Shown here one piece after another: positions 26,001 through 34,805 of a DNA stretch of 64,000 nucleotides. Source of the DNA: Brevibacillus massiliensis. Its GTDB lineage: Bacteria; Bacillota; Bacilli; Brevibacillales; Brevibacillaceae. The notes beneath the pieces were generated by a model that made no database searches, was not told the origin of the DNA, and saw only the letters and a list, made by a program, of their open reading frames with translations. The position numbers were made by a program, and so were the translations under genes. The first letter of the stretch is position 1; the number at the start of each line of letters is the position of its first letter. The stretch covers positions 57,431-121,430 of the forward strand of contig NZ_HE978539.1 of the NCBI RefSeq assembly GCF_000311785.1, read 5' to 3'.

Positions 26001-26741
26001 ATGAAATACGCAATTTTCACGTTAACCGAGCGGCCGGAATTAGCCGACCAGATAGACGAGTTGTTTGCGGCAAGCTGGCCGGAATTTATGCGGCACGATC
26101 AAGTGGCCGATGAATATTTTCCGTATTTGGAGCAGTTGTTTCCGCAGTTTCAGTTTTTTCTGCTTGAAGAAGGCGGGAAAGTCATCGCTGCGGGGAACGT
26201 AATTCCATTTTACTGGGATGGCACACCTGAAGGACTGCCGGCTGGATGGGATGATGTGCTGATCCGCGGGGTGGAGGAACACCGCAGCGGCCGGAAGCCA
26301 AACGCCGCATCCGCCCTTTCCATCGCTGTTGATCCCGCCTTCCGCGGACAGGGAATCAGCCAGCGAATGGTTGCGGCCATGAAAGCATTGGTAAAGGGAC
26401 AGCAGCTAGGGCAAATGGTTGCGCCTGTGCGCCCTTCTCTGAAACACAAGTATCCGCTTACTCCAATAAACCGCTATGCTGATTGGAAGACTCCGGATGG
26501 AGCCCCGTTTGATCCATGGGTACGGACTCATTGGAAGACGGGTGCTGAAATCATCAAAATGGCATCAGAATCCATGATCATACGAGGGACAGTTGAAGAG
26601 TGGGAAAGCTGGACAGGCATGAGATTTCCCGCGTCAGGCACGTATGTCGTTCCCGACGCGCTGGTTCCCGTTGCGATTGATGTGGAGACGAATAGCGGTT
26701 GTTATGTCGAGCCGAATATCTGGATGAGGCACATGCTTTGA
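26001..26741 (+). CDS. GNAT-family N-acetyltransferase
   Basis: A 246-residue protein with a single GNAT core. The acetyl-CoA loop is IAVDPAFRGQGISQRMVAAM (about residues 112-131), preceded by KVIAAGNVIPFYWDG. The C-terminal half (PVRPSLKHKYPLTPINRYADW and ESMIIRGTVEEWESWTGM) matches a larger Bacillales GNAT subgroup of unknown substrate. ATG 26001 follows GGGGAGG. It stands alone, with a small terminator downstream at 26871. Confidence 0.82.
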   Translation: MKYAIFTLTERPELADQIDELFAASWPEFMRHDQVADEYFPYLEQLFPQFQFFLLEEGGKVIAAGNVIPFYWDGTPEGLPAGWDDVLIRGVEEHRSGRKPNAASALSIAVDPAFRGQGISQRMVAAMKALVKGQQLGQMVAPVRPSLKHKYPLTPINRYADWKTPDGAPFDPWVRTHWKTGAEIIKMASESMIIRGTVEEWESWTGMRFPASGTYVVPDALVPVAIDVETNSGCYVEPNIWMRHML

Positions 26742-26870
26742 GCGGCGAAGCGTAAAGTCGGCAAACCCCCGGGTTTTCTTCGCTTTGCGCAGGACATCCA
26801 CATCCATCGAAACACCTCGGAAACTCCTTCTGCCGACTGCGGCAATGAGGGAGTTTCTCTGTAATCGAAT

Positions 26871-26892
26871 GCTGCCCATAGGCGGCTTTTTT
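26871..26892 (+). terminator. Terminator after GNAT gene
   Basis: GCTGCC/GGCGGC (one G-U pair) around CATA, then six T. An additional hairpin with GAAACTCC/GGAGTTTC arms lies at 26820-26857. Confidence 0.6.
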
Positions 26893-26956
26893 GCTTGTTG
26901 GCTGTCCGCCGCGGCGGCAGACGGTTGCCTCCCGACAGCGAAGTGAGTTCGAAATG

Positions 26957-27172
26957 CTTCCTTTCATCCCATGCGATGCTTTGCAGAACACAAGCAAACA
27001 TAGGCCGACCAGGGCTTACGATAAGGAGCAAGCGAGAGAGTCGTGCATGCAGCACCTGCTCGCCCGGCTTGAGAGCAAGTCGCCCCGGCTCGTCTTTTGT
27101 TTGGGAAATGCAGCGGTACAAACCTTGCCGTATTTTTTGGAGGACTGGGAGTTTCTTGTGTCGGAATGTTGA
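26957..27172 (+). pseudogene. Uracil-DNA-glycosylase-like fragment
   Basis: About 70 codons resemble the C-terminal part of uracil-DNA glycosylases of the family 4/5 type: NTSKHRPTRAYDKEQARES, then MQHLLARLESKSPRLVFCLG and NAAVQTLPYF. This corresponds to the stretch in which such enzymes read CRPYL-x-ELxxxxPKxxxxLG. The N-terminal catalytic motifs and the C-terminal HPS-type loop are missing. It is a decayed remnant; the family call is tentative. Confidence 0.45.
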
Positions 27173-27179
27173 CTGTTAG

Positions 27180-27219
27180 GGTTTATCGAATTTCTTTTGA
27201 AAATCGATAAACCTTTTTT
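27180..27219 (+). terminator. Strong terminator before the tetritol-type operon
   Basis: GGTTTATCGA (27180-27189) and TCGATAAACC (27204-27213) pair perfectly and are followed by six T. It insulates the operon promoter from upstream transcription. Confidence 0.9.
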
Positions 27220-27300
27220 ATTTGCAATCGAAATGAACAATTTCCATAGAATAAACACGACAAATCTGGAAGAAATACAAGAATAAAGTCACAAGATAAA

Positions 27301-27329
27301 TTGACAAAAGAAAATCTCGAATATATAAT
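27301..27329 (+). promoter_or_regulatory. Consensus sigma-A promoter of ABC-polyol operon
   Basis: TTGACA (27301-27306), 17-base spacer, TATAAT (27324-27329), a perfect consensus promoter. Such strength implies tight repression, consistent with the DeoR gene inside the cluster. Confidence 0.88.
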
Positions 27330-27388
27330 ATCACTTAAAAACAATGAAAAAAGATAATAATCAAAAGAATATTTATGTGTTAAATGAA

Positions 27389-27428
27389 AACAAATGAAGT
27401 TTTTTGTTGAATAATGAAAACGGTACCT
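27389..27428. promoter_or_regulatory. Inverted repeat and cre-like site downstream of promoter
   Basis: AACAAA (27389-27394) and TTTGTT (27403-27408) form an 8-base-spaced inverted repeat in the leader, a candidate DeoR operator. TGAAAACGGTACCT (27415-27428) matches the CcpA cre consensus at 12 of 14 positions. Both lie between the promoter and the first gene, so repression by roadblock is possible. Confidence 0.4.
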
Positions 27429-27456
27429 TAAACAAGCCGTGCAACGAGGTGGGGAA

Positions 27457-28998
27457 ATGAGTGATCAGACCGTCTATTCACTTGAAATGAGAAATATCTC
27501 AAAAACTTACCCGGGTGTCCAAGTATTACATAATGTCTCTTTGAAATTGCGACCGGGAACCGTTCACGTGCTGATGGGGGAAAACGGTGCGGGCAAGTCG
27601 ACATTGATGAAGATCATAGCTGGTATCGTACAACCGACATCGGGAGACATCGTGCTCTTCGGAAAAAAAGTGAAATTCAACAGTCCCCGAGACGGATTAA
27701 GACACGGTATTTCCATGATTCATCAAGAGTTAAGCCCCATTCCGGACATGACTATTGCAGAAAATTTGTTTTTAGGTCGTGAGCATCAGTACAAGGGAAC
27801 ATTCGTCATTCATTACAAAAAAATGAACGAAGAGGCGGCAAAACTGCTTTCCGGCATTGGCTTGAAGATCGATCCTGGGACGAAAATGCGCGATTTGACC
27901 GTAGCGGAGACACAGATGGTGGAAATAGCCAAAGCGATTTCCTACAACTCTGACATCATCATCATGGATGAGCCAACATCGGCTATTACCGATCGGGAAG
28001 TTGAAACCCTTTTCAGTTTGATCAATCAGCTCAAAAGCCAAAATAAGTCAATTATTTATATCTCGCATAAAATGGACGAGATTTACCGGATTGCCGACGA
28101 GATATCGGTCCTCCGTGACGGCCACTATATCGGGACATATGCTGCGTCCCAGATCACTCCCGATCAATTGATCAACAAGATGGTTGATCGGGAATTAAAA
28201 GAGGTTTTTCCGGAAAAGAAGGCAAAGGTGTCCCAAGAAGTCGTACTAAAAGTAAAGAATTTAAGCCACTCCAAAAAATTTCGTGATATCAGCTTTGAGG
28301 TGCGGGCAGGTGAAATCGTCGGGATAGCAGGGCTGATGGGCTCGGGGAGAACGGAAGTGGTAGAGAGCATTTTCGGTATCAGGCCGTTGGACAGCGGAGA
28401 GATCTACATTCGTGGAACAAAGGTGAAAATCAGGAATGCCAAAGAAGCTATTCGACATCGAATCGCCCTGATTACGGAAGACAGGAAGCAGCAAGGACTG
28501 ATTTTGCCGTTGAGTGTCAAGGATAACATGACTTTGCTTTCGCTGAAAGATTTTCAGAGGGGCAAAATCATCATTGACCGCAAAAAAGAACAGTCGAAAG
28601 CGAAAGAGTACGTTTCATCGTTAAAGATAAAAACTGCCGGCTTGCAGCAGAGCGTCGGATCACTAAGCGGCGGAAATCAGCAAAAGGTTGTGTTGGCCAA
28701 GTGGCTGATGAAAGCGCCGGAAATTCTGATATTTGACGAGCCAACCAGGGGTGTTGATATCGGTGCAAAAGCGGAAATTTACAAATTGATTGCTGATTTG
28801 GCGGAACAGGGTGTGGCGATCATCCTCATTTCCTCGGAACTGCCCGAAGTACTGGGCATGAGCGATAGAATTATTGTTTTTCACGAAGGGAAAATCTCCG
28901 GGGAACTGCAAAAACAGGAGGCCACCCAAGAGAAAATCATGAAGTTGGCGACAGGAACTAATAACAGGGAGGTAACCAGCGTTGGAGTTAACGAATAA
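27457..28998 (+). CDS. Ribose-type ABC transporter ATPase (tetritol-type operon)
   Basis: A 513-residue double ATPase of the RbsA/EryE type. The first half has GENGAGKSTLMK, MIHQELSPIPDM and MDEPTSAITDREVE; the second half has GLMGSGRTEVVESIFG, SGGNQQKVVLAKWLM and FDEPTRGVDIGAKAE. The start is ATG 27457 after GAGGTGGGG; an in-frame GTG at 27439 has no ribosome site. It is the first gene of the operon, followed with overlap by the permease. Together with the RbsC- and RbsB-like proteins it should power uptake of a small polyol or sugar. Confidence 0.92.
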   Translation: MSDQTVYSLEMRNISKTYPGVQVLHNVSLKLRPGTVHVLMGENGAGKSTLMKIIAGIVQPTSGDIVLFGKKVKFNSPRDGLRHGISMIHQELSPIPDMTIAENLFLGREHQYKGTFVIHYKKMNEEAAKLLSGIGLKIDPGTKMRDLTVAETQMVEIAKAISYNSDIIIMDEPTSAITDREVETLFSLINQLKSQNKSIIYISHKMDEIYRIADEISVLRDGHYIGTYAASQITPDQLINKMVDRELKEVFPEKKAKVSQEVVLKVKNLSHSKKFRDISFEVRAGEIVGIAGLMGSGRTEVVESIFGIRPLDSGEIYIRGTKVKIRNAKEAIRHRIALITEDRKQQGLILPLSVKDNMTLLSLKDFQRGKIIIDRKKEQSKAKEYVSSLKIKTAGLQQSVGSLSGGNQQKVVLAKWLMKAPEILIFDEPTRGVDIGAKAEIYKLIADLAEQGVAIILISSELPEVLGMSDRIIVFHEGKISGELQKQEATQEKIMKLATGTNNREVTSVGVNE

Positions 28999-29950
28999 TC
29001 CGGCTATAACGGAAAAAAAGACATTTCAGCCTAAACATCTGCTCTCTTCCTACGGAATTGTAATCGCGCTTATCTTGCTGTGCATAATCCTTTCCTTTAC
29101 GGCAGACAACTTTCTCCGCTCGGAAAACCTGATCAACGTCCTGAGACAAGTGTCGATTAACGGAATTCTTGCGATCGGCATGACTTTTGTCATTATTACT
29201 GCGGGAATTGACTTGTCTGTGGGATCGATCGTGGCCTTGACGGGAGTGTTGGCGGCAAGTTTTGCCAAGGACGAAACGACACTGTGGCTGGCGGTTCTGA
29301 TCGGATTGATGTCAGGTCTGATTTTAGGATTTTTAAACGGGTTGGTCGTCGCCAGATGGGGAGTCGCCTCATTTATCGTAACGCTGGCGATGATGACCGT
29401 AGCCAGGGGGTTAACATTTGTCTATTCCGATGGAAAACCGATATCAGGCTTATCGAATGCGTATTTAACCATCGGGAAAGCAGATTTTCTCGGTATTCCG
29501 ATCCCTGTCTGGATATTTTTGGTGACGTTTGCCCTGTGCCACTTTATCTTGTATCACACAAAGTTTGGCCGATATGTGTACGCCGTTGGCGGTAACGAGA
29601 ATGCGGCGTCAGTCTCTGGAATCAACGTCTCGCTTATTAAGGTCCTGGTATTTTCCATCAGCGGCCTGCTGGCAGGACTAGCCGGTATCGTCTTGTCATC
29701 ACGCGTGTCGGCAGGACTGCCGCAAGCTGGGACAAGTTACGAACTTGATGCGATTGCCGCAGTGGTAATCGGCGGGACAAGCTTGTCCGGCGGGCGCGGG
29801 AGACTTTGGGGAACATTGGTCGGAGTACTCATCATTGGTGTGGTAAATAACGGACTCGATCTGTTGAATGTCTCATCGTACTACCAGCAGATAGTAAAAG
29901 GATGCATCATTGTCGCTGCTGTTTTGCTGGATTCGAAAAAGTCAAAATAG
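28982..29950 (+). CDS. Ribose-type ABC transporter permease
   Basis: A 322-residue BPD_transp_2 permease with about ten helices. Motifs: INGILAIGMTFVIITAGIDLSV, GVASFIVTLAMMTVARGL, YAVGGNENAASVSGINV and VVIGGTSLSGGRGRLWGTLV. The start is TTG 28982 after GGGAGG, overlapping the ATPase stop by 17 bases. It is strongly related to RbsC and EryF-type permeases. Confidence 0.92.
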   Translation: MELTNNPAITEKKTFQPKHLLSSYGIVIALILLCIILSFTADNFLRSENLINVLRQVSINGILAIGMTFVIITAGIDLSVGSIVALTGVLAASFAKDETTLWLAVLIGLMSGLILGFLNGLVVARWGVASFIVTLAMMTVARGLTFVYSDGKPISGLSNAYLTIGKADFLGIPIPVWIFLVTFALCHFILYHTKFGRYVYAVGGNENAASVSGINVSLIKVLVFSISGLLAGLAGIVLSSRVSAGLPQAGTSYELDAIAAVVIGGTSLSGGRGRLWGTLVGVLIIGVVNNGLDLLNVSSYYQQIVKGCIIVAAVLLDSKKSK

Positions 29951-30107
29951 GGTGAAATCACGATTGGATGCATGAGCAATCGTGAAAGGTGGTGATTGCG
30001 GGCGAGGCAGACCCTTGATTGTCAAAACAGGAACGACGGGGGTACATTCGGGAATCGGTAAAAAAAGAGTAACAGTAGGCAAAAACAAAAAACGGGGAGG
30101 CAATGAG

Positions 30108-31118
30108 ATGTTTGTTTCAGCAAAAAGAAAAATTTCCATACTCTTCTCGCTCTTTGCAGTATTTGCGATGCTGGTTGCGGGATGCAGCAATCCATCGGTC
30201 GGCAATACCTCGTCTGACAGTGGGCAAACGGAAGCTGGCAGCGGTGGGAGTGCAGAGAAGAAAGATAAACTGAAAATTGGTGCTACTGTTTATTATATGA
30301 CGGAATTTATTACCCTGGCTACGGAAGGTCTGAAGAAAGAGGCCGAAGAACAAAATGTTGAACTTACCGTACTGGACGCCAACAACGATGTGGCAAAGCA
30401 GATCTCTCAGATCGAAAACCTGATTTCTCAAAAAGTGGATGCGATTATTGTCGCAGCAGTGGATTCGGACGCCTTGGCACCGGCTGTTCAGAAAGCCAAA
30501 GAAGCGGGAATACCGCTGATTGGTTTAAATATGATCATCAACAGCCCGGATGTGACTGCGTACTCCGGCCCCAATGACGTAGAAGCAGGGGAATTGGAGA
30601 TGCAATATGTTGCAGATAAACTTTCTGGCAAAGGAAATATCGTCATCCTGGAAGGGCCGATTGGCACTTCCGCCCAGTTGCAGCGCCGGGAAGGAATCCA
30701 TAATGTTCTGGACAAAAATCCAGAAATCAAGGTGCTGGCTGAGCAGACTGCAAACTGGTCCCGTGCAGAGGCGCTGACGTTGATGGAAAACTGGCTGCAA
30801 AGCTTCGATGGCCAGATTGATGCGGTCGTCGCCCAGAATGACGAGATGGCGTTGGGTGCGATCCAAGCTTTGGAAAGCAAGGGATTAAAGGATAAAATTC
30901 CGGTGGTTGGCGTAGATGCGATTAAAGATGCTTGCGAGTCGATCAAGAATGGAGTTCAAGATGCGACTGTTTTCCAGGATGCCGAAAAAGAAGCGAGACA
31001 ATCTGTGCAGTTGGCGATCAAAGCGATCAAAGGCGAGCCAATTGAAAAAGACAACCTGATCAAAATGGAACTGGTCACAAAAGAAAACGTGGACAAGTAT
31101 TTGTCGATCTATCAATAA
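30108..31118 (+). CDS. Ribose-type ABC substrate-binding lipoprotein
   Basis: A 336-residue RbsB-like binding protein. Signal peptide with lipobox VAGC near residue 24, then a Ser/Gly/Glu-rich tether. Fold markers are VDAIIVAAVDSDALAPAVQKA, NVDVTAYSG-type segment SPDVTAYSGPNDVEAGEL, GTSAQLQRREG, WSRAEALTLMENWLQ, AQNDEMALGAIQAL and PVVGVDAIKDA. Frames run back to 29982, but ATG 30108 has GGGGAGG at the right distance. Binding residues cannot be matched to a sugar by eye; the operon enzymes suggest a C4 polyol or ketose. Confidence 0.92.
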   Translation: MFVSAKRKISILFSLFAVFAMLVAGCSNPSVGNTSSDSGQTEAGSGGSAEKKDKLKIGATVYYMTEFITLATEGLKKEAEEQNVELTVLDANNDVAKQISQIENLISQKVDAIIVAAVDSDALAPAVQKAKEAGIPLIGLNMIINSPDVTAYSGPNDVEAGELEMQYVADKLSGKGNIVILEGPIGTSAQLQRREGIHNVLDKNPEIKVLAEQTANWSRAEALTLMENWLQSFDGQIDAVVAQNDEMALGAIQALESKGLKDKIPVVGVDAIKDACESIKNGVQDATVFQDAEKEARQSVQLAIKAIKGEPIEKDNLIKMELVTKENVDKYLSIYQ

Positions 31119-31126
31119 CGAGTAAA

Positions 31127-31162
31127 ACGAGATAGCCGAAGCGAAAACTTCGGTTATCTCGT
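31127..31162 (+). terminator. Hairpin after binding-protein gene
   Basis: ACGAGATAGCCGAAG and CTTCGGTTATCTCGT pair over 15 bases, with one mismatch-like G-U, but only a short pyrimidine tail follows. It may be a partial terminator or RNA-stability element that raises transporter message over the downstream enzymes. Confidence 0.6.
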
Positions 31163-31197
31163 TCTAAACAAGACGTCCATCTGGGGGAGGAAATCAT

Positions 31198-32295
31198 ATG
31201 GGATTGAATACGAAGGAATTGCCAAAAACCATGAAAAGGCTGGTGGCTCATGCGCCTCATGACTATCGTTTGGAAGAAGCACCCGTTCCCCAACCGGGAT
31301 ACGGAGAAGTGATTGTAAAGGTGCTGGCATGTGGCGTATGTGCCAGTGACATCAAGGCATTCAAGGGTGCGGGCATGTACTGGGGAGACGAGTTTAACCA
31401 GGCTTGGTTGAAAGCGCCAGTCACACCGGGACATGAATTTTTCGGTGAAGTTGTTGCGCTTGGCGAGGGTGCTGCAGAAAAACATCAGGTACAGCCGGGA
31501 GACTGGGTGATCGCCGAGCAGTTGATTCCATGCGAGAAATGCCGCTACTGCAAGCGCGGCGAGTATTGGATGTGCCAGGTCCACAACATGTTTGGCTTTC
31601 AAAAGGATGTAGCTGAAGGGGGAATGGCTGAATATATGCGTTTCCCGAAAAACGCTATCGTTCATAAAATTCCGCCAAGCTTTACCGTTGAGCAGGCTGC
31701 CGTCATCGAACCTCTGGCTTGTGCGATTCACGCAGTGCAGCGGGCGAAAATTGAATTTGAAGATACGGTTGTAATCGCTGGAGCGGGGCCGTTGGGATTG
31801 TTCATGATTCAACTCGCCCATCTGAAGACGCCAAAGAATCTGGTCGTCCTGGACATGAAGGATGAACGTTTGGAGCTGAGCCGAAAATTTGGAGCAAATG
31901 TTGTGATCAATCCGTCCAAAGAAGATGCACTGGAAAGAGTGCTGGAATTAACCGATGGCTACGGCTGTGACGTTTATATAGAAACAACAGGTCATCCGGT
32001 CGGGGTTACCCAAGGTCTGCAGATGATCCGCAAGCTGGGCAGATTTGTCGAGTTCAGCGTGTTTGGCCAACCGACGACAGCGGACTGGAGCGTAATCGGA
32101 GACAAGAAGGAATTGGATGTATTGGGTTCGCACATTAGTCCCTATACCTATCCCATCGCCATCAGTCTGCTGGAGCGCGGCTTAGTGACAGTCGACGACA
32201 TCGTTACCCATACTTACCCGTTGGATGACTTCGCCAGCGCTTTTGACACCGCAGCGAAAGGTGACGGTTCGATAAAAGTACTGCTCAAGCCATAG
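31198..32295 (+). CDS. Zinc-dependent alcohol (polyol) dehydrogenase
   Basis: A 365-residue medium-chain dehydrogenase. Catalytic zinc ligands C48 (CGVCASD) and H79 (PGHEF); structural zinc cysteines C112, C115, C118 and C126 (CEKCRYCKRGEYWMC); Rossmann motif AGAGPLGLFMIQ near 193-204; LDMKDERLEL fits NAD binding. The length and form resemble sorbitol/threonine dehydrogenases and the erythritol/L-threitol dehydrogenase EltD. Located after the importer and before DhaK, it most simply oxidises a tetritol to erythrulose. Glycerol or another polyol remains possible. Confidence 0.88.
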   Translation: MGLNTKELPKTMKRLVAHAPHDYRLEEAPVPQPGYGEVIVKVLACGVCASDIKAFKGAGMYWGDEFNQAWLKAPVTPGHEFFGEVVALGEGAAEKHQVQPGDWVIAEQLIPCEKCRYCKRGEYWMCQVHNMFGFQKDVAEGGMAEYMRFPKNAIVHKIPPSFTVEQAAVIEPLACAIHAVQRAKIEFEDTVVIAGAGPLGLFMIQLAHLKTPKNLVVLDMKDERLELSRKFGANVVINPSKEDALERVLELTDGYGCDVYIETTGHPVGVTQGLQMIRKLGRFVEFSVFGQPTTADWSVIGDKKELDVLGSHISPYTYPIAISLLERGLVTVDDIVTHTYPLDDFASAFDTAAKGDGSIKVLLKP

Positions 32296-32332
32296 TCTCA
32301 TCACGGGACCATGATCACGGAGGAATCAGCAG

Positions 32333-33328
32333 ATGAAAAAAATCGTAAATGACACCAATCAAGTGGTAACTGAGATGCTCGAGGGATTTATGGAGGCGTA
32401 TGGACAAGCGTACGAAAAATTGCCCGATGTGAACGGCATCGTATTAAAAGACCGAAAAGAGAAGGTGGCCGTGGTAATTGGCGGCGGCAGCGGTCATGAA
32501 CCGATGTTTTTCGGCTTTGTCGGCGAGGGATTGGCGGATGGCGTGGCGGTTGGCAACGTGTTTGCAGCACCTACCCCCAATACGGTATATGAAGTCGCGA
32601 AAGCTGTCAATTCAGGCAAAGGGGTTCTCTTTGTGTACGGCAATTACGCCGGCGATGTCCTCAACTTCAATATGGGGGCGGAACTGTGCGAAATGGACGG
32701 TATTCCTACCAAGACGGTGCTGGTATGCGATGACGTAGCTTCGGCGCCCCGCGATCGTGCGGATGACCGCAGGGGAATTGCCGGTGACGTGTTTGTGTTT
32801 AAGATCGCAGGTGCGGCGGCAAACAAAGGGCTTTCGCTTGAGGAAGTTGCGAGAATCACGGAAAAAGCCCGTGATAACACAAGATCAATCGGAGTGGCGC
32901 TTACACCAGGTTCGATTCCGGATACGGGGAAGCCTACTTTTACGCTAGCAGATGATGAGATTGAATTTGGCATGGGGATTCATGGCGAACCGGGTGTTCA
33001 ACGAACCAAATTGATGAAAGCAGATGAGCTGACGGACGTGATGATGAAGGAACTCTTGCAAGACCTTCCGTTCGCTCGCGGCGACGAGGTTTGCGTACTA
33101 ATAAACGGGCTTGGTTCCACTACCTTGATGGAGATGTTTATTGTCAACCGCAGAGTTGCTCAAATATTGAGGGAGCTGGGCATCAAGGTGCATGACAGCG
33201 ATGTCAACAGCTATTGCACGACACAGGAAATGGGCGGTCTCTCGATCACGCTGATGCGGTTGGATGAAGAGTTGAAGGAGTATTACGACGCTCCGGCCTA
33301 TTCTCCGTTTTATATAAAAAAAGGATAG
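32333..33328 (+). CDS. dhaK: Dihydroxyacetone kinase-like DhaK subunit (ketose kinase)
   Basis: A 331-residue DhaK-type subunit. It carries VIGGGSGHEPM, GNVFAAPTPNTVYEVAK, YGNYAGDVLNF and GMGIHGEPGVQR, with H217 as the residue that forms a hemiaminal with the ketose carbonyl. In PTS-dependent or ATP-dependent Dha kinases this subunit binds dihydroxyacetone; homologues in tetritol clusters phosphorylate erythrulose. The partner DhaL subunit follows after 13 bases. No DhaM/PTS gene is present here, so ATP via DhaL is the likely phosphate source. Confidence 0.93.
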   Translation: MKKIVNDTNQVVTEMLEGFMEAYGQAYEKLPDVNGIVLKDRKEKVAVVIGGGSGHEPMFFGFVGEGLADGVAVGNVFAAPTPNTVYEVAKAVNSGKGVLFVYGNYAGDVLNFNMGAELCEMDGIPTKTVLVCDDVASAPRDRADDRRGIAGDVFVFKIAGAAANKGLSLEEVARITEKARDNTRSIGVALTPGSIPDTGKPTFTLADDEIEFGMGIHGEPGVQRTKLMKADELTDVMMKELLQDLPFARGDEVCVLINGLGSTTLMEMFIVNRRVAQILRELGIKVHDSDVNSYCTTQEMGGLSITLMRLDEELKEYYDAPAYSPFYIKKG

Positions 33329-33341
33329 GAGTTAACGAGAG

Positions 33342-33989
33342 ATGACAGATCGATTGGACATGCAACAAACGCGGGACATGTTTCTGTATGTGGCCGACCA
33401 GTTTGAAACAAACAAACCGTTTTTGACGGAAATTGACAGCGCGATTGGCGACGGTGATCACGGGATAGGGATGTCCGTAGGGTTTGCCAATGCCGGCAAG
33501 ATCGTCAAAGAAAAAGAGTTTCAAACGGTAAATGAGATGTTTCATCAGATCGGCATGGCGATGATCGGTTCAATGGGCGGAGCATCGGGCGTTATCTTCG
33601 GAACGATGTTTATGGGCGGAGCAAAAAATGCTGCCCCATTTGCAGCCTTCGATCTGGAAGCAGTCACTCATTTGTTCGGGGGCTCCCTACAGGCTATTAA
33701 AGACCGGGGAAAAGCCCAACTTGGCGACAAAACCATGGTAGATGCGTTAGAGCCGGCCATCGCCTCGCTGCAGGAAAGCTTGCGTCAGTCCAAAACGCTT
33801 CTCGACGGGCTGAGGGAAGCGGAAGCAAGCGCCAAGGCAGGAATGGAAAAAACCAAAGAGTACATTGCCAAATTTGGCCGGGCGAAGTCGCTCGGTGAGC
33901 GCGCCCTTGGTCATCAAGACGCGGGTGCTACCTCTGTCTGGATTATCTTCAAATCGATGCGGGAATGGGTAGAAGGCATCCATGAATAA
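33342..33989 (+). CDS. dhaL: Dihydroxyacetone kinase-like DhaL subunit
   Basis: A 215-residue ATP/ADP-binding subunit of a Dha-type kinase. The Mg-nucleotide motif IDSAIGDGDHGIGMSVGF contains the three conserved aspartates, and MGGASGVIFGTMFMG is the nucleotide loop. The C-terminal end KSLGERALGHQDAGATS contains the remaining contacts. The start ATG 33342 follows GGAGTTAACGAG. It overlaps the TPI-like gene by eight bases, indicating coupled translation. Confidence 0.92.
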   Translation: MTDRLDMQQTRDMFLYVADQFETNKPFLTEIDSAIGDGDHGIGMSVGFANAGKIVKEKEFQTVNEMFHQIGMAMIGSMGGASGVIFGTMFMGGAKNAAPFAAFDLEAVTHLFGGSLQAIKDRGKAQLGDKTMVDALEPAIASLQESLRQSKTLLDGLREAEASAKAGMEKTKEYIAKFGRAKSLGERALGHQDAGATSVWIIFKSMREWVEGIHE

Positions 33990-34755
33990 AATATGGATTG
34001 GTACAAATTGGAAGATGCATAAATCGTTGCAAGAAGGAATGGCCTATTGCCGGGAGCTGATCCGCCTGCTGGATGAAGTAAAGCCCGCTTTCGAAGTATT
34101 CGTCATTCCGCCGCATACATCGCTCCTGCCGCTCAGGGAACTGACCAGAGAGTCTCGTCTGCTGTTAGGCGCACAAAACATGCATTGGCTCGACGAAGGA
34201 GCATACACAGGTGAAATTTCGCCGAAAATGCTGAACGAAATCGGGATTGATCTGATTGAATTGGGTCATTCTGAGCGCAGGCAGTACTACAATGAAAACG
34301 ACATAGCCATTAACAAGAAGGTGCATGCGGCTATTCGGCATGGAATCAAACCGTTGATTTGCATCGGCGAAACCGCAGAGCAAAAGGAGTACGGAATCAG
34401 TCTGGAGACCATCGCAGCGCAAGTAAAGGTCTGTCTCTACGGCATCGACAGCGATCAAGCAGGGCAACTGATGCTCGCCTACGAACCGGTCTGGGCCATC
34501 GGCGAGCAGGGAATCCCTGCTGATCCGGCTTATATTGCCAATGTACATCGGCACATCCGCCAGATTTTGCGCGAACAATTTGGCAGCGCAGGCGATGCTG
34601 TACCGATTCTGTATGGCGGCAGCGTTCATGTGGACAACAGTCTGCAGTATCTTGCCCAACAACATGTAGATGGCTTGTTTATCGGCCGTTCGGCATGGAA
34701 TATGTTCAGTTTTGAGGAAATCATTCGGAAGGTGCATGCTTTCCAGGCGGGATAG
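33982..34755 (+). CDS. Triosephosphate-isomerase paralogue, probable erythrulose-phosphate isomerase
   Basis: A 257-residue TIM barrel with the catalytic set of triosephosphate isomerase: K11 in TNWKMH, H96 in GHSERR, E168 in AYEPVWAIG. The active-site lid differs: housekeeping TPI has AIGTGKTA, here it reads AIGEQGIPADP, as in EryH/LerI-type isomerases that convert L-erythrulose 1-phosphate to D-erythrulose 4-phosphate. Its place after DhaK/DhaL fits that step. A second TPI as an extra glycolytic enzyme is the alternative. Confidence 0.88.
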   Translation: MNKIWIGTNWKMHKSLQEGMAYCRELIRLLDEVKPAFEVFVIPPHTSLLPLRELTRESRLLLGAQNMHWLDEGAYTGEISPKMLNEIGIDLIELGHSERRQYYNENDIAINKKVHAAIRHGIKPLICIGETAEQKEYGISLETIAAQVKVCLYGIDSDQAGQLMLAYEPVWAIGEQGIPADPAYIANVHRHIRQILREQFGSAGDAVPILYGGSVHVDNSLQYLAQQHVDGLFIGRSAWNMFSFEEIIRKVHAFQAG

Positions 34756-34775
34756 AGTGAGAGGCGGGGAAAGGG

Positions 34776-34805
34776 AAAAAAGATAGCCGACCAGCTATCT
34801 TTTTT
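34776..34805. terminator. Bidirectional terminator between TPI-like gene and deoR
   Basis: AAAAAAGATAGC (34776-34787) and GCTATCTTTTTT (34794-34805) are exact complements around CGACCA. A-tract and T-tract on both sides allow it to stop transcripts from either direction. Confidence 0.92.
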
